64,000 bases of DNA from Chrysophaeum taylorii (taxonomy: Eukaryota > Sar > Pelagophyceae > Pelagomonadales > Pelagomonadaceae), in assembly GCA_029834535.1 (NCBI GenBank), contig JAQMWT010000323.1:1-64000 (forward strand), in the 5' to 3' direction. A program made the position numbers and the translations under genes. The notes beneath the pieces are model-generated. The model worked only from the letters and a program-made list of their open reading frames with translations, was not told where the DNA came from and did no database searches. Below are positions 19,896 through 30,381 of the stretch, in pieces. Each line of letters opens with the position of its first letter. Within the stretch, counting starts at the first letter, position 1.

Positions 19896-20807
19896 CAAGC
19901 GCAGGCCAGTAAGGTTCACCTATAGTCCCAATCTCTAACCCCAGTAAGTTCGCCTGGTCCCAGTAAGTTCACCTGGTCAGTAAGTTCACCTAGTCCAAAT
20001 CTCTAACCCCAGTAAGTTCGGTGTAAACCCACTCGTGCTCACACCACTCCTTCGAGCTCGTCGCTCTCGCCTCCTCCAATCTATGCTGCTTTGATCCGCA
20101 CACGCCGCTAACCTTTGAGTTTACTCTAAAAACCTCAGTAAGTTCACCTGGTCCCAGTAAGTTCACCTGGTCACTATATTCACCTAGTCCCAATCTCAAA
20201 CCCCAGTAAGTTCACCTACAGTGCGCGTGTAGACGCCGGGAGGGGGCTTATCGGTATTGCAGAGCACGTGTCGGGTAGGGTGGAGTCGTCGACTCAGAAG
20301 AGCATATTCTCGGGGTTGCCGATCGACAGAGAGCCACGTAGAGCTGGACGTGGCAGAAGACGGGCTTGTGGGCAAGAGGACACGGACCTCGCGGGGCGTC
20401 TGGCCCTGGCTCTTGTTGATCGTTTGGCGTAGGCGGGCCTTAACGGATACAGGTTGGAGGAGCCTCGGTGACACGACACGATCGATCATGTATCTGGTAC
20501 CGTTGCAGTGGCCGTGCGACGGGTCGAGGTTGCGAAGACCTTAAGCTCGCGATCAAAGTCAGCATGCCGTTGGTTGTCAGGGAGTCGAAAACTCGACTGT
20601 AAAGAGCGCGGCGTCGTCTTCCGACCCAACCTAGTCGGCCGAAAAGAACTCCGACGCCTCGTCTCCGTGAAAAAAAGGCCGCGGTCATGCGCGCGTTGTC
20701 AGCATCGACAACATCGTTTCGACGGGGCGTGAGAATGGCGCGCTGAAAGAGCCGCCGCGGGTCGTGGAAATAGTCTGCGAGGTCCCCGTAGACGGCTTGG
20801 AGGATCA
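19896..20807 (-). mobile_element. Helitron-related repeat, copy C (inverted)
   Basis: Same family in minus orientation: GCAGGCCAGTAAG end first, then the minisatellite, then the PIF1-helicase fragment (INKSQGQTPREVRVLLP, ILTPRRNDVVDADNAR). The frame is interrupted. The continuous DNA of the copy 1 flank at 7855-7940 shows the site without this insertion; about 60 bp present there are missing here. Confidence 0.75.
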
Positions 20808-20869
20808 ATATGTCTTAACTACTAATCGACAGATGTTTGTTTATTTGTTTGTTTGTTTGTCTGTTTGTC

Positions 20870-21455
20870 TTTAAATGTCGACTGCTAAGAGGGGGGGGTA
20901 TGTGTGGGGAGCATGAAGGATGTGGGTGGGTTTGTGGGGTATGAGGGATGTGCCTGACGGGCGGAGATAAGTACGCGGGACCTAGTCGGGGTCATCGCCG
21001 AGGCGTGGGGCAGGCGAAGAGAGGACGGGCCCCGCCCGTAGGTCGTACGCATGCTGCCGCCGGACGTATGTGCGACGAAGGGTGACGTCCTGCTGGGATC
21101 GGGCGGCCTGGGCGGGGTTCCCCGAGGCGGCGACATGGGTGAGGGCGGTGAGGGCACAGCGAGCCCGGCCTAATGCGTTGGCGATCCCCCACTCACGGTA
21201 GATGCGGCGAGTTTGGGCCGCCTTTGCCTCTGTGAAGTTGGCGCAGCCGCTTGTCACCCAGGTTCGCGCAGCGATGCGCTCTGCGCATGTTTGGGCGAGA
21301 GCGTGGCACGCCGCGCTGGCCTCACCGAAGGCACCAAAGACGAGGCCGGCGACGGTGCCGTAGCTACGTAGCCGCTGTTCGACAGGGCCCAAGAAGCCAG
21401 GCGGTGGTGCTGTACCCGGCTGGGGGATGATGGCGTTGATGCCGCGGGCGTGAGC
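20870..21455 (-). mobile_element. LINE 3' fragment with coding end
   Basis: Minus-strand frame (about 20982-21450) reads ARGINAIIPQPGTAPPPGFL, then YGTVAGLVFGAFGEASAACH, then RRIYREWGIANALGRARCAL. It resembles the region after the reverse transcriptase in LINE-type (non-LTR) elements of algae and oomycetes (the G-x-V-x-GAFGE-x-S pattern and a final R-x-WG-x-A-x-A helix). The fragment lacks the reverse transcriptase itself, so it is a 5'-truncated insertion, as is usual for LINEs. It ends in the shared tail and a GTTT-type repeat at 20830-20870. The family assignment rests on pattern memory only. Confidence 0.5.
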
Positions 21456-21479
21456 GAGGTATTCGGAGTGTTTGTCTGT

Positions 21480-21653
21480 CTTTAAATGTCGACTGCTAAG
21501 AGGGGGGTGTGTGTGTGTCTGTCTGCCTGTTTGTCTTTAAATGTCGACTGCTTAGAGGGGGGTGTGTGTGGGGAGCATGAAGGATGTGGGTGGGTTTGTG
21601 GGGTATGAGGGATGTGCCTGATGGGCGGAGAGTCTGTCTGTTTGTCTTTAAAG
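21480..21653 (-). repeat. Nested LINE tail fragments
   Basis: Two further partial tails, each starting with GTTTGTCTTTAAA-type boundary sequence (21478-21500 and 21530-21650), with TGTCGACTGCT(T/A)AGAGGGGGG and GTGGGTGGGTTTGTGGGGTA. They lie end to end, as if successive insertions or slippage used the same boundary. Confidence 0.5.
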
Positions 21654-22624
21654 AAGTGCAGGCCAGTAAGTTCACCTAGTCCCAATCTCTAACCCCAGTA
21701 AGTTCACCTGGTCCCAGTAAGTTTCGTTTGAGTTCACCTGGTCAGTAAGTTCACCTGGCTCACACCAACTCCTTTGAGCTCGTCGCTCTCGCCTCCGCCA
21801 ATCTAAGCTGCTTTGATCCGCACGCGCCGCCAACCTTTGAGTTTACTCTAAAAACCCTTTACTCTAAAAACCCCAGTATGTTCACCTGGTCCCAGTTTCA
21901 CCTGGTCACTCAGTTCACCTAGTCCCAATCTCAAACCCCAATAAGTTCACGTAGTCCCAGCAAGTTCACCTATAGTGCGCGTGTAGACGCCGGGAGAGGG
22001 CTTATCGGTATTGCGCAGCACGTGTGGGGTAGGGTGGAGTCGTCGACCCAGATGAGTATATCCTCGGGGATGCCGATCGACAGAGAGCCACGTAGAGCTG
22101 GACGTGGCAGAAGACGGGCTTGGGAAAGAGGACGCCGACCTCGCGGGGCGTCTGGCCCTGGCTCTTGTTGATCGTTTGGCGTAGGCGGGCCTTAAGGGAT
22201 ACAGGTTGGAGGAGCCTCGGTGACAACGACACGATCAATCATGTATCTGTTAACGTTGCAGTGGCCGTGCGACGGGTCGAGGTTGCGAAGACTTTAAGCT
22301 CGCGATCAAAGTCAGCATGCCGTTGGTTGTCAGGGAGTAGAAACTCGACAGTAAAGAGCGAGGCGTCGTCTTCCGACCCAACCTAGTCGGCCGAAAAGAA
22401 GTCCGACGCCTCGTCTCCGGGAAAAAAAGGCCGAGGTCATGCGCACGTTGTCAGCATCGACAACATCGTTTCGACGGGGCGTGAGAATGGCGCGCTGAAA
22501 GAGCCGCCGCGGGTCGTGGAAATAGTCTGCGAGGTCGCCGTAGACGGCTTGGAGGATCACTGTCTGGCTCTCGCGCCTACTTGATCCTTACTCTCGCGCC
22601 TACCTGATCCTTACCCTAAATCGG
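21654..22624 (-). mobile_element. Helitron-related repeat, copy D (inverted)
   Basis: Minus orientation; AGTGCAGGCCAGTAAGTTCACC end, minisatellite with a doubled TTTACTCTAAAAACCC segment, then the interrupted PIF1-helicase fragment (TINKSQGQTPREVGVLFPKP), ending in CTTACCCTAAATCG. It faces copy E head to head across about 86 bp. Confidence 0.75.
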
Positions 22625-22710
22625 GGGACAAACAAACAGACAAACAAACAAACATCTGTCGATTAGTAGTTAGGATGTCGACTGCTAAGAGGGGGGGTGT
22701 GTGTGGAGCC

Positions 22711-23681
22711 CTCGATTTAGGGTAAGGATCATGTAGGCCCACGAGACAGGCATTGATCCTCCAAGCCGTCCACGGCGACCTCGCAGACTATTTCCACGAC
22801 CCGCGGCGGCTCTTTCAGCGCGCCATTCTCACGCCCCGTCGAAACGATGTTGTCGATGCTGACAACGTGCGCATGACCGCGGCCTTTTTTTCACGGAGAC
22901 GAGGCGACGGAGTTCTTTTCGGCCGACTAGGTTGGGTCGGAAGACGACGCCGCGCTCTTTACAGTCGAGTTTTCGACTCCCTGACAACCAACGGCATGCT
23001 GACTTTGATCGCGAGCTTAAGGTCTTCGCAACCTCGACCCGTCGCACGGCCACTGCAACGGTACCAGATACATGATCGATCGTGTCGTGTCACCGAGGCT
23101 CCTCCAACCTGTATCCGTTAAGGCCCGCCTACGCCAAACGATCAACAAGAGCCAGGGCCAGACGCCCCGCGAGGTCCGTGTCCTCTTGCCCACAAGCCCG
23201 TCTACTGCCACGTCCAGCTCTACGTGGCTCTTTGTCGATCGGCAACCCCGAGAATATGCTCTTCTGAGTCGACGACTCCACCCTACCTCACACGTGCTCC
23301 GCAATACCGATAAGCCCCCTCCCGGCGTCTACGCGCGCACTGTAGGTGAACTTACTGGGACCAGGTGAACTTGCTGGGGTTTGAGATTGGGACTAGGTGA
23401 ATATAGTGACCAGGTGAACTTACTGGGACCAGGTGAACTTACTGGGGTTTTTAGAGTAAACTCAAAGGTTAGCGGGGTGTGCGGATCAAAGCAGCTTAGA
23501 TTGGCGGAGGCGAGAGCGACGAGCTCGAAGGAGTGGTGTGAGCACGACTGGGTTTACGCCGAACTTACTGGGGTTAGAGATTTGGACTAGGTGAACTTAC
23601 TGACCAGGTGAACTTACTGAGACCAGGTGAACTTACTGGGGTTAGAGATTGGGACTAGGTGAACTTACTGGCCTGCACTTG
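22711..23681 (+). mobile_element. Helitron-related repeat, copy E
   Basis: Plus orientation, from CTCGATTTAGGGTAAGGATC to GGCCTGCACTTG, with interrupted PIF1-helicase fragment and minisatellite. With copy D it forms an inverted pair with arms near 0.95 kb. The 86-bp gap (22625-22710) holds a (GTTT)-type run and GTCGACTGCTAAGAGGGGGG. It lies directly upstream of receptor copy 3. Confidence 0.75.
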
Positions 23682-23823
23682 CGTATTTTTACTAAAGGAT
23701 TGAGTAAGTTACACACAAGCACCCCCCGCCTCTTAATAACAGTCGACCTTCCAAAACCCTGGAAAATTTTGGTTCTGAGGTTGTTGTGGGAAAACGCGTC
23801 TTTGAAGGGAGAAGCCGTCGTCG
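23682..23823. other. 5' flank of receptor copy 3 (uninterrupted sites)
   Basis: Short flank that preserves, without insertions, the two sites occupied upstream of copy 2: TTTTTACTAAAGGATTGAG (hAT site) and TAACAGTCGACCTTCCAAAA (short hAT-like site). From about 23750 it is shared with copy 2. Confidence 0.7.
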
Positions 23824-26800
23824 ATGATCATGGCGGGTCGGGTATTGCTTTTGGCGGTGGCGGCGGCGGAGTTAACAAACAGGTCGCAGCTGACGCTCGT
23901 GGTGAGCCGGCGCGTGGTGGGAGCGGTCTATCCCGTCAACGCTTCGGGGACCGAGTGCTCATGGGTACGGTACAACGAAACGCCGTGCGAATGTCTGGGG
24001 GGCGGGGCGCGGCTCGCGGGGGTACTGTCGCGGGCCGAGGTCGCCCTGGACGCGGGGGGGTACTGGTACGGGAGCGGTCTGTTTTACGACCAGTACGAGG
24101 GCGCGGCATCGGCGGCGGTGGCGCGGGCATCTGGGTATGGCGCGCGCGCGCTCCACTGGCTCGACTTCGTGATCGCGTGGCGGCCCCTGGAGGCCGAGCC
24201 CACGGGCGGGCGGGCCCTCGCGAGATTTTTGTCCGCGGTCGGCGACGGACTGCGGGCCGTTGCGACGAACCTCGATGTGGCGGACGACCCGTACCTAACC
24301 ACCGAGCTGACGACGAAAATTGGTTTCGTCGAGCGCGGCGGCAAGACGATCGCGATTCTAGCGTTGCTCGACGCGAGGCGCATCGCGGAAGTGTCGCCCC
24401 ACTACTCGGCCCGGTGCATGCCGTACGAGGAGGCGCTGACGGCGGCGATTGCGACGGCCCGCGACGCTGACTTCGTGGTTTTGTTTGTTTCGGGCATGCC
24501 CGAGAGGGACGTCTTCGAGCTAGTCGCCGCCGCTGATGCGAGCGACGCGACCGAGGTTGATGGGCTCCGGGCGCTCGCGCGAAAATTTTTCGACATCGAC
24601 GTGATCATCGTGGATGGCCGCGACGCGCTCGGCGCGGCGCTGGGCGGCGCGGGTGTTGAGATGGTTGAGAACTTGGCGGGGAGGCGCACGGCTATCGTAG
24701 TTACCGACGACTCGAAACGCGGTGTGGCGACGTCCACGGTCAGGTACGACGGGTCGACATGGACGACGGCAAACGAGATGCTCGACTGTCGCGTGGCCGA
24801 AAACGCGACGGTAAGGGCAAAGATCGACGCGTGGAAGTGGGAAATCGAGGCCAAGATGCGTGACGAGGTCGCGGGGGCGCTGGGCTTCGTTGCATCGTCT
24901 CTCGACGAGGTGCATCTTTCGGACTTGGTGTGCGACGCCGGAGCATACTGGGCCCAGGCCGACATGGCCTTTGTTGTTGAGAGCATCGTGCACGCCCCGT
25001 TGATTTCACCTCGCGTGCACGCTCAGGAGCTCCTCGAGGCCCTACCTAACCTCGGCATAGATCTCGTGCGGCTCCGCGTACACGGCGCGTCGCTCAACGC
25101 GCTGTTGCCCTTTGCGATCAGTCGTCCCGAGGGGGCGGTCCACGTGTCGAGATCCGCGCGCGTGACATGGTATGTCGTCGACACCGGCGCGGTTCTTTTC
25201 GGGGGGGTAACCTTGAATGGAACCAGTTTAGTAGGCGACGCGATGTACACAGTTGTCGTGGCCATGGACGGGGGCGAGGAAGCCATCAGAGCGGTGGATC
25301 CAACGGCGACGCATGCGATACCCCTCGGCGTCTCGAGCTATGGCGCGGCTGCGGCCTACCTGCGCCTCTTCCACGATACGACGGAGGATGCTTTGGATCC
25401 CGAGGTGAACTACGCGGTGCAGCGTATCGAGAAGCTCGGTGACATCCGGCTTGTTCGGGTCGCCCTGCTATGCGGAGACACCGTGAGCCGGCTTCAGCTG
25501 TGTGACCACGCGCTGCACGCCATCAGGCTGCTGAACGGCGATATCAGTGGCTTCCCGGACACTGACGTGTCGCCGGTGCGCGTTGAACCGTACGTTGTCA
25601 ACATCGGCTGCTCGGAAGGCCGAGCGCTCGAGGGACTCGCCAATCTCAGCCTCGCGACACAAACATCGTTCGACGCTGTCGTGACCGACTGCTCCGACGA
25701 CGTGGGGGCGGTGTCGAGCATCGAAGGACGGGCCAAGCTGAACGAGGTCACGCACGGGCTGCAGGGCTGGAACCATGTTGTCGTGTCGCCGTCGGCAACG
25801 GCGCCGTCGCTCGCCGACAACGACGCGTACCCGTACCTCGTGCGCCTCGCCACGGCATCGACCTTCAACGGACTCGCCGTTGCGGCGATGATGGCGGGCT
25901 ACGGCTGGCACCTCGTTGCCGTCATCCACGACGACTCGTCCTTCGCAACTGAGGCAGCCCAAGCCTTCGTAGACAAGTTTCTCGCCGACGATCCTGCGAA
26001 CAACCGCGTCCTCGGCAACGGTGCCTGCAAAGGACCGGTCTCATGTGCCCGTTCAGTCACGGGCACCGACGGCGCGCCCGTCGGCATCGCATTTTCGCTG
26101 TCGGCCATGGACGACGGCCTCGTCAGCGCGAGCGAGATCCTCGACGCCGTCGATGCCCTCGGCACAAAGATCGTTTATCTCTCCACCTACCAAAGAGTTC
26201 AAAGGATTATTTATGGTCAAGCTGCGCGCTCCGAAACGCTGTATGGCCTCGGCTACGCTTGGATCAACAGCCTTCCGTCGGAGTCGGCGGTCGTCGACGA
26301 GGATACGGGCATCGTAGACAACGACGCGGCCGACGGTCTCAAAGGTGCCCTCGGCTTCATCGAACAAACCCCGACCCCCGAAGACGGAACTCTCACCCTT
26401 GGTTATTACAACCAATGGGAAGCGGCCTCGCCGAGCTCGGCGAACTGCGTCTATCCCACCGTCTCCGACAAGGTTGACTTTTGTGACCTCGACGACGACC
26501 CATTTACGACGCCGGATTACGCGCTCTTTTGGGTCGATGCCATCGCCGTCTACGCCTCGTCCCTCGTTGCGCTCATAGAGAGTACGAAAAACGTGTCGTC
26601 GATCCACGACCCTGCGGTGGCTGTCAACGCCATCCTTAGCCGCGAAAATCTCGAGGGCGCTACTGGCTCTATAACGCTCGACGCTTCGGGCGGCCGCCGC
26701 GGCAACTTTCGAGGCCTCAACTTCCGCGTCAAGCAGAGCGTCACCACGAGCCGCCGTCGGCTCATCGAGCTGTCTTCGGAAAGCGCCTCTTACCAAGAAA

Positions 26801-28845
26801 TAGGGACGTATTTTTCGGCCGTCGACGTGTTCAACGTTACGGCCGACGTCTATTTTCCAGGAGACACGACAACACCTCCAGCGGACAGCGACCCTGCCGC
26901 GACCAGCAACAATAAGAAGTCGTCGGACTCCTTGCGGCAATACATTCTCTGGGCCGTTTATGCGCTCGTCGCTTTCCTCGTCGTCGCCGTCGTCTTCATC
27001 GCCTACTTGGTGAAAAAGAATCGGAAGAAGCGAAAAACGCCCGACATTTACATTGCCGTACGCGGCTACAAAATCAGCGAGCGCGGCTACGTGCTCGCCG
27101 ATGGTATCGCGCCGGAGATGTCACCTCGCGATGATCCGCCCGTGTATTTAGAGGAAAGCACAACATTAGTTATGGAACCCAAACCCCGGGCCTATTTCAT
27201 AGACCGATGGGAATTTTGTGAAGATGATTCGTGCGCGATGAATCAATCGAGCGACTGCTGGGAAAACGACGACGACTTGTGTGCGCCTCGCGACTCGAAT
27301 CTCGGTTCTCCGGGCCTCGGTTCTCCGGGCCTCGGTTCTCCGGACCTCGGTTCTCCGTGGCGGTACTACGCCGACAAAGACCAGACCGAGCTTTCGCACA
27401 GCTACCGCTACTGGCTCCATTCGAAGCACGCTCGCGCTGCCGCGGCCTCTCCTTCGGCGGGTCTGACTCGGGTGTCAAGCAATGCTTCTTCTGCGACCAA
27501 CAAGCATATGGTCTCGCTCGGCACCTACGAAGTGAACATGCGCGATATGCTCCACGTTGACAGAAGAACTGGGAAGGAACAACGAGTGCGAAAAATTGGA
27601 AAAAGGGAAGTGCAGATGCGCTGGTTCTTCGGTGAAACGTGGTACAAGGTCGATGGGTGTTCCCCGGATTTTCTACCAGACTTCGCGTTCAGCGTGAATC
27701 TCAAAGGCGACGAGGTCTGGAAACGCTTTCCCCCCGACGCCGAAGCCGAAGTCTCAGAGGCTTTCTGCTACTGGCTTAACAACGATCGCAATGCCTCTGG
27801 CCAAATCTACTTTACCGATCACTTTGAGCTCACTCGGGCATCGGATGCGAACGCGCGAACTGGCTATGTCATCGACTTTGTCGAGATGATGCAGACCAAG
27901 TTATCGTCGTTTTTCAAACGAAAACTCGCGGTCGTCGTCGTGCCCGCGAACGTCGCACTTCCGGCATTGGTTGAAGAGGCCAAGGGGGAAGATTTAGTGG
28001 AATCAGAAACAATGACTGTCGACGTTACCGAATACACCGAGGTGCCATATGAACTTCGTGGAAAAGACTTAATCGAGGAGCTCGTGCGCGGCGACCTCAT
28101 CGCGGTTAAACCCAATCACAAGCCGTTAGATTTGGGGACCACCCATGGCGTCTGGGGTCGCGGAGCCGTCGTCGGCAGTACTGCCAAAGGCTGGTTCCCG
28201 ATGGCGTGCGTCGACTTCAAGCCGCTCGAGAAACGCGTCGACACCCCGACGCTCTGGACGCTTAACGAGAAGGAGCACGTCCTCGACAAAGACTTAGACC
28301 GCGTCGAATGGGAGGACATCGTCGAAAGGCTCCCCAAGCTCGACATCGTCAGCATCACCCGAATTCAGGACCGTATTCGCTGGCGTGCCTACAACGCGGC
28401 GCTCAACAGTATACGCGAAGAAATCGACCGCGGCCCCTTGGTAGAAAATGTCCTCGGATACGCGGTCGACTGCGTCCTCGAGCATTGCCCTGTGTTCCAC
28501 GGTACCGACCACGATAAGGCCGAGGCCATCACGAACACGGGCTTTGAACCACAACTTGCTGACCTAGGAAGCAAGTTAGGCCGCGGCTCGTACTTTGCAA
28601 TAGAGCCCGCCCTCGCAGAGTTGTACGCGCATCCCGACGACGACGGCGTCTGCAACATCTTTGTCTGCCGCATTATCACTGGTTTCACAACCGAAGGTAA
28701 ACAAGGAATCTCGGAGCCTGAGCAAGGTTATCATTCTACCACTGACGATAAACAAGCTATCTTCTGTATCTTCCACAAGACCCATGCCTACCCGCTCTAC
28801 CGCGTGAGATTCAAATACGTCTTTGAACGTCAAGATACCTACTAG
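23824..28845 (+). CDS. Transmembrane receptor-like mono-ADP-ribosyltransferase, copy 3
   Basis: 1,673 aa, uninterrupted, same order of parts as copies 1 and 2, with His (FHGT), Tyr (GSYFA) and Ile (IFCIF) of the PARP-type active site preserved. The ectodomain is nearly that of copy 2. The juxtamembrane linker is the most different of the three: a shortened acidic run (ENDDDLC) and a 15-bp tandem repeat (27300-27357) that encodes GLGSPGLGSPDLGSP. It ends in VFERQDTY rather than AAKTQIN. A second ATG two codons downstream (MIMAGRV) is an equally good start for the signal peptide. The WWE-like, SH3-like and catalytic parts are otherwise conserved, with changes confined mostly to the linker, which fits purifying selection on the enzyme or recent conversion between copies. 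Confidence 0.85.
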   Translation: MIMAGRVLLLAVAAAELTNRSQLTLVVSRRVVGAVYPVNASGTECSWVRYNETPCECLGGGARLAGVLSRAEVALDAGGYWYGSGLFYDQYEGAASAAVARASGYGARALHWLDFVIAWRPLEAEPTGGRALARFLSAVGDGLRAVATNLDVADDPYLTTELTTKIGFVERGGKTIAILALLDARRIAEVSPHYSARCMPYEEALTAAIATARDADFVVLFVSGMPERDVFELVAAADASDATEVDGLRALARKFFDIDVIIVDGRDALGAALGGAGVEMVENLAGRRTAIVVTDDSKRGVATSTVRYDGSTWTTANEMLDCRVAENATVRAKIDAWKWEIEAKMRDEVAGALGFVASSLDEVHLSDLVCDAGAYWAQADMAFVVESIVHAPLISPRVHAQELLEALPNLGIDLVRLRVHGASLNALLPFAISRPEGAVHVSRSARVTWYVVDTGAVLFGGVTLNGTSLVGDAMYTVVVAMDGGEEAIRAVDPTATHAIPLGVSSYGAAAAYLRLFHDTTEDALDPEVNYAVQRIEKLGDIRLVRVALLCGDTVSRLQLCDHALHAIRLLNGDISGFPDTDVSPVRVEPYVVNIGCSEGRALEGLANLSLATQTSFDAVVTDCSDDVGAVSSIEGRAKLNEVTHGLQGWNHVVVSPSATAPSLADNDAYPYLVRLATASTFNGLAVAAMMAGYGWHLVAVIHDDSSFATEAAQAFVDKFLADDPANNRVLGNGACKGPVSCARSVTGTDGAPVGIAFSLSAMDDGLVSASEILDAVDALGTKIVYLSTYQRVQRIIYGQAARSETLYGLGYAWINSLPSESAVVDEDTGIVDNDAADGLKGALGFIEQTPTPEDGTLTLGYYNQWEAASPSSANCVYPTVSDKVDFCDLDDDPFTTPDYALFWVDAIAVYASSLVALIESTKNVSSIHDPAVAVNAILSRENLEGATGSITLDASGGRRGNFRGLNFRVKQSVTTSRRRLIELSSESASYQEIGTYFSAVDVFNVTADVYFPGDTTTPPADSDPAATSNNKKSSDSLRQYILWAVYALVAFLVVAVVFIAYLVKKNRKKRKTPDIYIAVRGYKISERGYVLADGIAPEMSPRDDPPVYLEESTTLVMEPKPRAYFIDRWEFCEDDSCAMNQSSDCWENDDDLCAPRDSNLGSPGLGSPGLGSPDLGSPWRYYADKDQTELSHSYRYWLHSKHARAAAASPSAGLTRVSSNASSATNKHMVSLGTYEVNMRDMLHVDRRTGKEQRVRKIGKREVQMRWFFGETWYKVDGCSPDFLPDFAFSVNLKGDEVWKRFPPDAEAEVSEAFCYWLNNDRNASGQIYFTDHFELTRASDANARTGYVIDFVEMMQTKLSSFFKRKLAVVVVPANVALPALVEEAKGEDLVESETMTVDVTEYTEVPYELRGKDLIEELVRGDLIAVKPNHKPLDLGTTHGVWGRGAVVGSTAKGWFPMACVDFKPLEKRVDTPTLWTLNEKEHVLDKDLDRVEWEDIVERLPKLDIVSITRIQDRIRWRAYNAALNSIREEIDRGPLVENVLGYAVDCVLEHCPVFHGTDHDKAEAITNTGFEPQLADLGSKLGRGSYFAIEPALAELYAHPDDDGVCNIFVCRIITGFTTEGKQGISEPEQGYHSTTDDKQAIFCIFHKTHAYPLYRVRFKYVFERQDTY

Positions 28846-30381
28846 CGCCTGTTGCTGAGAGACGAAATTCCTTGAAGCTCTGGTCTGCATCTTCCCGCCT
28901 CCGAATCATTGATTGATTGATTGCCACTGCACATCGTTCCCCGGCGTTGATCGCGTAGGCTTATTCGTTGTATGTAAAGCCACGCCCTCCTGGGGGATCT
29001 TGCTCCTGATGTCCTCGATCTTGACGATCATTTTTTTTTGTCATCTCCATCGCATACGCTTGGTTCTCATCTCTGTCTACCTTTTTTTTCATTCGTTCAT
29101 TGAAGGCTTTTATCTTTCTCCTCAATAACGCGCGTGCTCCTGTTCGCACCCCCACCCCTCTTAGCAGTCGACTTAAAAAAACCCAATTCGACCACAAGCC
29201 GGTATTTCCTCGCGCTCTTCGAAAACGGCTAGGACAAAAACGCAGCAGGACCGATCGCGACATGCAGCGTTGCTACCCTGCTTTCTTATACCTCGTCTTC
29301 ATACCTGAAACGGCGGTGCGCCTTTCCATGAATGTGACAAAGGGAGAAGAGGAGGGGCCTAGTTTCCCGTACATTGTTCGAGATTCTGGACAGAGTGGTA
29401 TTACTTGAAATTATAAAGAACGAGGAGGAGGGGAAGGAGGACTAGTATGACAAGTGAAATTGTGTTTGGGCACCTTAATTTTTAATGGAAACGCACTACA
29501 TACTGCCACCGTCGTAATGTCGGCACCATCTTCCTTAGCCTTCGAGTGTGTATCTCGGTCTCCGCAAGCCTGAATCTGACAATGGTCACGACTCGCTAAA
29601 AAGCACTCGTACCCGTCGTCATTCGTGCTTTGGAGCTATTAGACGGTGATGGTGTTGTCTTTCCATGCCACGCGATTGGTCGGTGATGCCACGGCGACAA
29701 AATCGTGCTCCCACGCGAGTTGAATGACGAATTCATTCATTTTAAGAGTGATTGAGTGGTCAAGTGATTGAAGGCCCTGTCGCAAGATGTCCGAAGTGAG
29801 TGCGAGGAAACTCTGGTTGGTTAAGATTGGCAGAGCACGCGGTGCACGCGGCGATTTTTCTTTGCAGAGACGGAATCTCGCGGCCTGATCGGCTTTCAGA
29901 ACAGAGAGCCAACCGGATTCCGTAGTCGCAAAAGCAGGGTGTCATCTCCCAGGTACGCGCGCACTCGACCCCTCGACGCCATTTTTGGGTCGTCGCCAAC
30001 GGGGGCCAGTGTCGGGTCGTGTCCTCGTAATAAATGAGATTGTTGTGTACCGTTTAAGGTGATGAAGATACACTCGCTGTTGCGCCATTGCAGTCGAACG
30101 TCGCTTCACCGCGTTGTGGCACACAAGCATTAACTATAGCGCAATGGCTATAGTATAGACATGTGAGTTTGTCTTTAAATGTCGACTGTGCTAAGACATG
30201 CGTGCATACGAGGCGTAGGCTATTAATCCCAGCTCCGACAAAAAAAAACGTTTTGGCAGGCGGTGTCGCGCATTCGAAATATGTCTGCAAGCAGAGGGAC
30301 AACGAAAGCGTGAAAGACAAAATTATTCTCTAGTAGCAGTTGGTAGATATTATTATGGGAGCAAGTGCAACCCAAGATTGA
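28846..30381. other. Intergenic region after receptor copy 3
   Basis: The first 600 bp are a diverged version of the receptor 3' flanks, including ACCCCTCTTAGCAGTCGAC at 29150. No hAT remnant follows here, unlike copies 1 and 2. From 29450 to 30381 I see no convincing gene; GTTTGTCTTTAAATGTCGAC at 30168 is a stray LINE-tail boundary. This is where the receptor array ends and single-copy DNA begins. Confidence 0.5.
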
